A stretch of DNA of 10,959 nt from JACDAV01 sp036556145 (GTDB taxonomy: Bacteria > Chloroflexota > Limnocylindria > Limnocylindrales > CSP1-4): contig DATBKB010000046.1 of NCBI GenBank assembly GCA_036556145.1, positions 1-10,959 of the forward strand. The letters run 5' to 3'. Below, piece after piece: positions 6,220-10,959 of the stretch (within the stretch, counting starts at the first letter, position 1; the number at the start of each line of letters is the position of its first letter). A program made the position numbers and the translations under genes. Under the pieces are notes generated by a model. It searched no databases and was not told the DNA's origin. It worked only from the letters and a program-made list of their open reading frames with translations.

Positions 6220-8261
6220 CCCGGGCCGCCGGCGAGGAGCAGGTAGGACGCCGCCATCGCGATCAGGCCGAGGGCGATGCCGAGCGCGTAGTTCTGGACG
6301 CGGCCGGTCTGGACGCGCGACAGGCGGCGCCCGCTGCCCCGCGTGAGGGCGCCGATCGCGTTGACCGTGCCGTCGACGATCTCCCGGTCGAACCACCACA
6401 GGGCCGCCGCGACCCGGCCGCCGATCCGGATGAACAGCAGGTCGTTGAGCTCGTCGAACCACCACTTGTTGAGCGACGCCCGGTAGAGGAACGGCACCCG
6501 GGCCGAGAGGGACCGGACGAGCTCCGGCCGCGGCTGGCGCCGGAGCGGGCCGATGGCCACCCCGTAGAGCCACCACGCCGCCGCGACACCGAGGGCGGCG
6601 ACGGCGACGCTCGCCCCGATCAGCGCGCCGTCGATGCCGAACAGCTGGTACTCGGCCTCGGCGTGGTGGAGGGCCTCGACCGCCGGCGCGAAGACGCCCG
6701 CGAGCCAGTGGTGGATCGTGCTGTCGCCGAGCGGCAGCCCGAGCGCGAGGCCCAGCCCGATCGACGGGATCGCGAGCAGCCACAGGGGGATCGTCATCAC
6801 CGGCGGCGACTCGTGGATCCGGTCGTCGACCTCCGGATCGACCCGCGAGGGGCCCCAGAAGGTCAGGCCGATGAGCCGGAACATGTAGAAGGCGGTGAGG
6901 ATCGCGACGACGATCCCGATCGCCCAGACCCACGGGAAGCCGAGCTTGAACGCCTCGCCGAGGATCTCGTCCTTGCTGAAGAAGCCGGCGAGCGGCGGGA
7001 TCCCGGCGATCGCCAACGACCCGATGAGCATCGTCCGATACGTGTGCGGGATCTTCGAGGCGAGGCCGCCCATCCGCCGCATGTCCTGCTCGTCGTGGAC
7101 GGCATGGATGACCGAGCCCGAGCCGAGGAAGAGCAGGCCCTTGAAGAAGCCGTGGGTCATGAGGTGGAAGATCGCGGCCGTGAACGCGCCCACCCCGAGC
7201 GCGGCGAACATGTAGCCGAGCTGGCTCAGCGTCGAGTACGCCAGGACCCGCTTGATGTCCGTCTGGGTCATCGCGATCGAGGCGGCGAGGATCGCCGTGA
7301 AGATGCCGATGGCGGCCACGACGACGAGGACGCCTGGCGCCTCGGCGAAGATCGGGCTGGCCCGGGCGACGAGGTAGACGCCCGCGTTCACCATCGTCGC
7401 CGCGTGGATGAGGGCCGAGACGGGGGTCGGGCCCTCCATCGCGTCGGGCAGCCAGACGTGGAGCGGGAACTGGGCGCTCTTGCCGACCGCGCCGGCGAAG
7501 ATCAGGAGGACGATGATCCAGATCGGGATGAGGGTCGCCTCGCCGGCGGCGAGGAGCGCCGCGATCGACTCCCGGATGTCGAGCGTGCCGGTGCTGGCGA
7601 AGATCGCCATGATCCCGAGGGCGAATCCCACGTCGCCGACGCGGTTGACGATGAACGCCTTCTTCGCCGCAAGGGCCGCCGAGCGGCGCTGGTGCCAGAA
7701 GCCGATCAGCAGGTACGAGCACAGGCCGACGAGCTCCCAGGCGACGAACACGACGAGCCAGTTGTCGGCCAGGACGAGCAGCAGCATCGAGAACATGAAG
7801 AGGTTCAGGTAGGCGAAGAACCTCGGGTAGCCGGGGTCGTGGGCCATGTAGCCGATGCTGTAGACGTGGACGAGCATGCCGATCGTCGTCACGACGATGA
7901 GCAGGCAGGCGGTCAGGTTGTCGACGAACAGCCCAGCCGTGACCGTGAAGTCGCCGGCCGGGATCCACTCGAACAGCTTGACCTCGTGGCCGGCCCCGAG
8001 GCCGCCGGTCAACGCACCGAAGGCGACGACCATCGCGAGCGCCCACGAGAGCACGACGACGCCGACGGGGATGAGGTGCGCCTCCCGGTCGAGCCGGCGG
8101 CCGACGGCCGCCGTGATCACGAACCCGACCAACGGCAGGAACAGGATCACCGGGATGAGCAGCCCCACGAGGCCGCCGGTGCCGACAGCGCCGCCCTCCT
8201 CGCCGGCCGCGAGGATCGTCGTCGCCGCGTTGACGAGCGCGGTCTGCGCGCTCACGTCCAC
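6216..8261 (-). CDS. nuoL: NADH-quinone oxidoreductase subunit L (complex I)
   Basis: This encodes 681 residues, the distal antiporter-like subunit that also carries the long lateral helix bracing the membrane arm. Key residues are Glu176 (V-A-W-E-L-V-G-L), Lys261 and His268 (V-G-K-S-A-Q-F-P-L-H-V-W), His286 (A-L-I-H-A-A-T), Lys374 (G-F-F-K-G-L-L-F) and Lys430 (F-F-S-K-D-E-I-L). These sit 31-32 residues later than in E. coli NuoL because of a ~32-residue N-terminal extension of mixed Ala/Gly/Glu character. The C-terminal ~110 residues (N-K-W-W-F-D-E-L onward) fit the lateral helix and final anchor. The GTG start is 7 bp after the nuoK stop with no good Shine-Dalgarno site; a start further inside cannot be excluded, which would remove much of the extension. 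The 3' end overlaps nuoM by 4 bp. Confidence 0.96.
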   Translation of the reverse strand: MDVSAQTALVNAATTILAAGEEGGAVGTGGLVGLLIPVILFLPLVGFVITAAVGRRLDREAHLIPVGVVVLSWALAMVVAFGALTGGLGAGHEVKLFEWIPAGDFTVTAGLFVDNLTACLLIVVTTIGMLVHVYSIGYMAHDPGYPRFFAYLNLFMFSMLLLVLADNWLVVFVAWELVGLCSYLLIGFWHQRRSAALAAKKAFIVNRVGDVGFALGIMAIFASTGTLDIRESIAALLAAGEATLIPIWIIVLLIFAGAVGKSAQFPLHVWLPDAMEGPTPVSALIHAATMVNAGVYLVARASPIFAEAPGVLVVVAAIGIFTAILAASIAMTQTDIKRVLAYSTLSQLGYMFAALGVGAFTAAIFHLMTHGFFKGLLFLGSGSVIHAVHDEQDMRRMGGLASKIPHTYRTMLIGSLAIAGIPPLAGFFSKDEILGEAFKLGFPWVWAIGIVVAILTAFYMFRLIGLTFWGPSRVDPEVDDRIHESPPVMTIPLWLLAIPSIGLGLALGLPLGDSTIHHWLAGVFAPAVEALHHAEAEYQLFGIDGALIGASVAVAALGVAAAWWLYGVAIGPLRRQPRPELVRSLSARVPFLYRASLNKWWFDELNDLLFIRIGGRVAAALWWFDREIVDGTVNAIGALTRGSGRRLSRVQTGRVQNYALGIALGLIAMAASYLLLAGGPG

Positions 8262-8268
8262 CGGCCGC

Positions 8269-8580
8269 TCATTGCCGCATCGCGTCGTACTCGTCGACGA
8301 GCGGTGTCTTGCGGTTCCGGAAGATCGCGATGACGATCGACAGCCCGACGGTCGCCTCGGCCGCCGCGACGGCCATGACCATGATCGCGATGACCGACCC
8401 GTCGGCGCTGAGCGACGGGATGAAGGAGCCGAAGGCGACGATCGCGAGGTTGACCGCGTTGAGCATCAGCTCGATCGACATGAGCATGCTGATCGCGTTC
8501 CGCCGGGCGAGGAAGCCGAACGTCCCGATCGCGAACAGGAGGCCGGCGAGGACGAGGTAGGCGTCGAGCGAATCGCTCAC
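8269..8580 (-). CDS. nuoK: NADH-quinone oxidoreductase subunit K (complex I)
   Basis: This encodes 103 residues, close to the usual ~100 for this three-helix complex I subunit. The two intramembrane glutamates needed for proton transfer are present: Glu37 in M-S-I-E-L-M-L-N-A-V-N and Glu75 in A-A-A-E-A-T-V-G-L-S-I, matching Glu36 and Glu72 of E. coli. The GTG at 8580 overlaps the nuoJ TGA (GTGA) and is preceded by a perfect AGGAGG, which settles the start. The frame is open far upstream, but that part is an out-of-phase reading of nuoJ and the next gene. The C-terminal tail is short and charged. Confidence 0.96.
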   Translation of the reverse strand: MSDSLDAYLVLAGLLFAIGTFGFLARRNAISMLMSIELMLNAVNLAIVAFGSFIPSLSADGSVIAIMVMAVAAAEATVGLSIVIAIFRNRKTPLVDEYDAMRQ

Positions 8581-9173
8581 GGCCCGCTGCCCTCCTCGCG
8601 CTTCGCGAGGAAGACGCCGCCGATGACCGCCGCGAGGAGGAGCACGCTGACGATCTCGAACGGCAGCACGTACTCGTTGAAGAGCACCTCGGCGAGGGTG
8701 TCGGTGGCGGTGTGGATCCGCTCGCCGACGGCCGGCCAGTCGGTCACGCCGACGGCGAGCGCGACGATGACCGCGAGGACGACCGCGGCCATCGCCGCGC
8801 CGATGGACTGCGTCTGGAAGACGAGGCGCGTCGGGGCGTCCTTCGTCTCGGTCAGCATGATCGCGAACAGGATCAGGACGCTGATCGCCCCGATGTACAC
8901 GAGGACCTGTGCGGCGGCGACGAGCGGGGCGCCGGCGACCACGTAGATCCCGGCCAGGGCGCCGAAGCAGACGATCATCGCGAGGCCGCAGCGGATGATG
9001 TCGCGCATCGTCACGACGAGCAGGCCGGCGCCGATGAGGACCTCGGCGAAGATGAAGAACAGGACGTCGTCGCCCCAGCGGAGCGCGCCGAGGAGGACGA
9101 GGCCGATCGGGACGGCGACCGCGAGCCCGAGCAGGCCGACGGTCGCGAGGATCGTCAGGAGGCTCCGCGACAT
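8577..9173 (-). CDS. nuoJ: NADH-quinone oxidoreductase subunit J (complex I)
   Basis: This encodes 198 residues, a membrane subunit at the junction of the complex I arms. The conserved core is clear: F-F-I-F-A-E-V-L-I-G-A-G-L-L-V-V-T, then A-A-Q-V-L-V-Y-I-G-A-I-S-V-L-I-L-F-A-I-M-L with Tyr93 equivalent to E. coli Tyr59. The typical last helix includes P-F-E-I-V-S-V-L-L-L. About 35 residues precede the usual family start and include an extra predicted helix (~7-31), giving six helices instead of five. The ATG at 9173 has GGAGG just upstream, so the extension is likely real. It begins 9 bp after the ferredoxin fusion gene and overlaps nuoK by 4 bp. Confidence 0.95.
   Translation of the reverse strand: MSRSLLTILATVGLLGLAVAVPIGLVLLGALRWGDDVLFFIFAEVLIGAGLLVVTMRDIIRCGLAMIVCFGALAGIYVVAGAPLVAAAQVLVYIGAISVLILFAIMLTETKDAPTRLVFQTQSIGAAMAAVVLAVIVALAVGVTDWPAVGERIHTATDTLAEVLFNEYVLPFEIVSVLLLAAVIGGVFLAKREEGSGP
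8591..8596 (-). promoter_or_regulatory. Shine-Dalgarno site of nuoK
   Basis: On the minus strand AGGAGG lies 10 nt before the GTG at 8580, inside the end of nuoJ. It fixes the nuoK start and shows that translation need not depend only on coupling with nuoJ. Confidence 0.6.
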
Positions 9174-9182
9174 CGCCCCTCC
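9174..9182 (-). promoter_or_regulatory. Shine-Dalgarno site of nuoJ
   Basis: The 9-nt spacer between the fusion gene stop and nuoJ reads GGAGGGGCG on the minus strand, a purine-rich ribosome binding site right before the ATG. It supports the start that keeps the extra N-terminal helix. Confidence 0.6.
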
Positions 9183-10959
9183 CTAGCGGCCGTTGCCGTG
9201 CCCGTCGCCGTGCCCGTCGCCGTGCCCGTCGCCATGGCTGTGGCCGTGGCCGTCCCCGGCCGCGAGCATCCGGAAGTCGTCCCCGGCCGAGCTCGGGAGC
9301 TGCGCGGCGATCGCCGCGGGCAGGACCGGCAACAGCTTGTCGGTCTGGATGATCCGGCCCTCGGCCTTCGCCCGGGCGACCCAGTCGCGCTCCTTGCGGA
9401 TGTACGTGACCTCGGTCTCGCGATCGACGGCCGAGTAGGCCATGAGGTCGATCATCGGCTGCTCCCGGCTCGTGTGGGACAGCTCCATGTCCGCCCCGTC
9501 GCGGAGCGCGTCGTACGGGCAGGCGTCGACGCAGATCCCGCACAGGATGCAGCGGCTCTCGTCGACCTCGTACTTCTCGAGGACCCGCGGCTTCGGCATG
9601 AGCGCGCCGGTCGGGCAGGTCTCCGCGCAGCGGCCGCAGGACACGCACGGGGTGTCGTTGAGGCTCATGTCGAGCGGGGTCGTCACCAGCGTGTCGAAGC
9701 CGATCCGCATGAAGTCGTAGCACGCCGCGCCCACGACCTCCGCGCAGACGTTGGCGCAGCGACCGCAGTCGATGCAGCGCGACGGCTCGCGAAGGATGAA
9801 CGCGTGGGAGTCGTCGCGGATGTAGTCGTGGTTCAGGCCGGTGAACCGGTTCTCGGTGACGCTCCGGAACCCGGCGCCCTGGTGGTGGGCGGGCTCGAGC
9901 GTCTCGAGGGTCGTGCCGTACTCGATTCCGAGCCGCCGCAGGTCGCAGTAGCCGATCGCCTCGCACGTGCACTGGAGGCAGCGGGTCGACTCGGCCATCG
10001 CCTCGGCCCGGGTGTAGGGGATCTCGTACTCGATGTAGCTCCGGTTGCGGATCTCGGCCGGCAGCGCCTTCAGCCGGTAGCGGGGCTCCTTGACCTCGCT
10101 CGTGAACGGGACGATCGAGAGGAACTGCGGCTGCGGCTCGGCGAGCGTCTGGCGGGTCCGGATCGTGGCGAGGTCCAGGCCCTTCAGCCAGGCATCGGCG
10201 GCGTAGGCCGCGCGGCGTCCCTCGGCGACCGCCTGGACGACCGTCGACGCGCCGATCCGGACGTCGCCCGTCCCGAAGACCCCGGGCCGGCCGGTCTCGA
10301 AGGTCACGGCATCGGCCTTCATCCGGCCGTTCTTCGTTTTCTCGACGCCCTTGTTGCCGGGCTGCTCGATCCACTCGAGCTCCGGTCCCTGGCCGATCGC
10401 GAGCAGGACGCGATCGCAGGGGATCGTGAACTCGGTGCCCGGCGCGGGCTCCGGCCGACGGCGGCCGGAGGCGTCGGGCGCGCCGAGCTTCATCCGGATG
10501 AACTCGACGCCGGTGACGTTGTTTGCCTCGTCCGTGACGACCCGGACGGGGCCTGCCTGGAAGATGGCGGTAACGCCCTCCTCGATCGCCTCGTGGACCT
10601 CGTTCGCCGCGGGCATGTCCTTCATGTCGCGGCGGTAGACGAGCGTGACCTCCTTCGCGCCCTGGCGGACCGACGTGCGCGAGCAGTCCATCGAGGTGAA
10701 GCCGCCGCCGATGACGACGACGCGCTTGCCCGCGTGGTCCGGGTACGGCAGGCCGAGGGTCGCCGTGCGCAGGTACTCGAGGCCGTCGAGGACCTCCGGC
10801 GCGTCCTCGCCCGGGATGCCGAGCTTGTTCGTGTCGTAGCAGCCGATCGCGACGAGGACCGCGTCGAACCCCTGGTTCTGGAGGTCGTCGAGCGTGAAGT
10901 CCGTCCCGAGGCCCTGGTTGCAGACGATCTTGCCGCCGAGCCGGGTCACGGATTCGTAC
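9183..10959 (-). CDS. GltD-type NAD(P)/FAD oxidoreductase fused to multi-[4Fe-4S] ferredoxin modules, in the nuoI position (5' end outside window)
   Basis: The frame stays open to the right edge; numbering here starts at the codon ending at 10949. Residues ~1-260 are the NAD(P)-binding and C-terminal FAD parts of a GltD-like flavoprotein: V-V-V-I-G-G-G-F-T-S-M-D (77-88), V-Y-R-R (104-107), L-L-A-I-G-Q (182-187) and G-V-F-G-T-G-D-V (223-230). The first FAD Rossmann motif must lie off the edge. Cysteine motifs follow: C-x2-C-x-C-x5-C (324-335), C-x2-C-x2-C-x3-C (392-402), another at 435-445 ending C-P-T-G-A-L, and a third at 467-477 ending C-P-Y-D-A-L. The 392-450 block resembles the HydA/NuoG N-terminal ferredoxin domain, and the last two motifs together resemble NuoI. 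The end (566-588) is a Gly/Asp/His repeat tail. It lies directly before nuoJ, where nuoI is expected, so it may pass electrons between NAD(P)H or ferredoxin and complex I. An additional nuoI outside the window cannot be ruled out. Confidence 0.85.
   Translation of the reverse strand, partial: YESVTRLGGKIVCNQGLGTDFTLDDLQNQGFDAVLVAIGCYDTNKLGIPGEDAPEVLDGLEYLRTATLGLPYPDHAGKRVVVIGGGFTSMDCSRTSVRQGAKEVTLVYRRDMKDMPAANEVHEAIEEGVTAIFQAGPVRVVTDEANNVTGVEFIRMKLGAPDASGRRRPEPAPGTEFTIPCDRVLLAIGQGPELEWIEQPGNKGVEKTKNGRMKADAVTFETGRPGVFGTGDVRIGASTVVQAVAEGRRAAYAADAWLKGLDLATIRTRQTLAEPQPQFLSIVPFTSEVKEPRYRLKALPAEIRNRSYIEYEIPYTRAEAMAESTRCLQCTCEAIGYCDLRRLGIEYGTTLETLEPAHHQGAGFRSVTENRFTGLNHDYIRDDSHAFILREPSRCIDCGRCANVCAEVVGAACYDFMRIGFDTLVTTPLDMSLNDTPCVSCGRCAETCPTGALMPKPRVLEKYEVDESRCILCGICVDACPYDALRDGADMELSHTSREQPMIDLMAYSAVDRETEVTYIRKERDWVARAKAEGRIIQTDKLLPVLPAAIAAQLPSSAGDDFRMLAAGDGHGHSHGDGHGDGHGDGHGNGR
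9195..9233. repeat. 12-bp tandem repeat encoding the Gly-Asp-Gly-His tail
   Basis: Three perfect head-to-tail copies of GCCGTGCCCGTC (9195-9230) plus 3 bp of a fourth are followed by diverged copies to about 9255. Being 12 bp, the array changes copy number without shifting frame. On the minus strand it encodes G-D-G-H units at the extreme C-terminus of the oxidoreductase/ferredoxin fusion. Confidence 0.8.

Noticed and set aside
4753..6246. A plus-strand frame of 497 codons opposite nuoM
   Set aside because: Antisense shadow of nuoM with repetitive Glu/Arg/Asp content and no recognisable domain.
4561..8046. A 1161-codon open frame on the minus strand that could look like a giant NuoM fusion
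   Set aside because: Only the part from 6219 to 4561 encodes NuoM. The rest is an out-of-phase reading of nuoL, Arg/Pro/Gly-rich with no domain, open only because GC-rich DNA lacks stops.
6663..8333. A plus-strand frame of 556 codons opposite nuoL
   Set aside because: Same antisense effect. The frame crosses gene boundaries with no change in character, unlike a real gene.
8269..10374. A 701-codon minus-strand frame ending as NuoK
   Set aside because: Only the last 103 codons are NuoK. The upstream part is a shifted reading of nuoJ and the oxidoreductase fusion, with Arg/Pro/Asp-rich composition.

Overview
This is a very GC-rich bacterial window with strong G/C third-codon bias and many GTG starts. 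It holds the distal half of a respiratory complex I (nuo) operon on the minus strand, next to a small group of cell-envelope and sugar-phosphate genes. The taxonomic call is an inference. The GC content, the sortase-like protein with an LQTSEG motif, the apparent leaderless promoters and the unusual flavin/ferredoxin fusion inside the nuo operon suggest Chloroflexota (perhaps a Limnocylindria-type lineage). A high-GC actinobacterium cannot be excluded from sequence alone.

Left part (1-3180). The tail of an unidentified membrane-associated protein (+) overlaps a small lipoprotein gene (+, 147-731). Convergent to it, with 3 bp between, is a sortase-fold protein (-, 735-1439) whose expected catalytic Cys and Arg positions appear to hold Ser and Lys. 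A 92-bp divergent spacer follows, with a TANNNT -10-like hexamer 7-8 nt before each ATG, which suggests leaderless transcripts. Next come a membrane-anchored TlpA/ResA-type thioredoxin (+, 1532-2200) and a trehalose-6-phosphate phosphatase (+, 2197-3180) that overlaps it by 4 bp.

Right part (3107-10959, all minus strand). In transcription order: a large 5'-truncated protein combining a GltD-type NAD(P)/FAD oxidoreductase with HydA/NuoG- and NuoI-like [4Fe-4S] modules and a His-rich tail, then nuoJ, nuoK, nuoL, nuoM and nuoN. Most junctions are 4-bp stop/start overlaps, the mark of a translationally coupled operon. NuoL, M, N and K keep the charged residues of the proton-translocating antiporter-like arm, often at nearly E. 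coli numbering. The fusion sits where nuoI is usually found. It may supply or replace NuoI and may give the complex a ferredoxin or NAD(P)H input; this is the most interesting point in the window.

No tRNA, rRNA, CRISPR array, insertion sequence or phage signal was seen. No stretch over 300 bp lacks a gene; the only real intergenic space is the 92-bp divergent promoter region.
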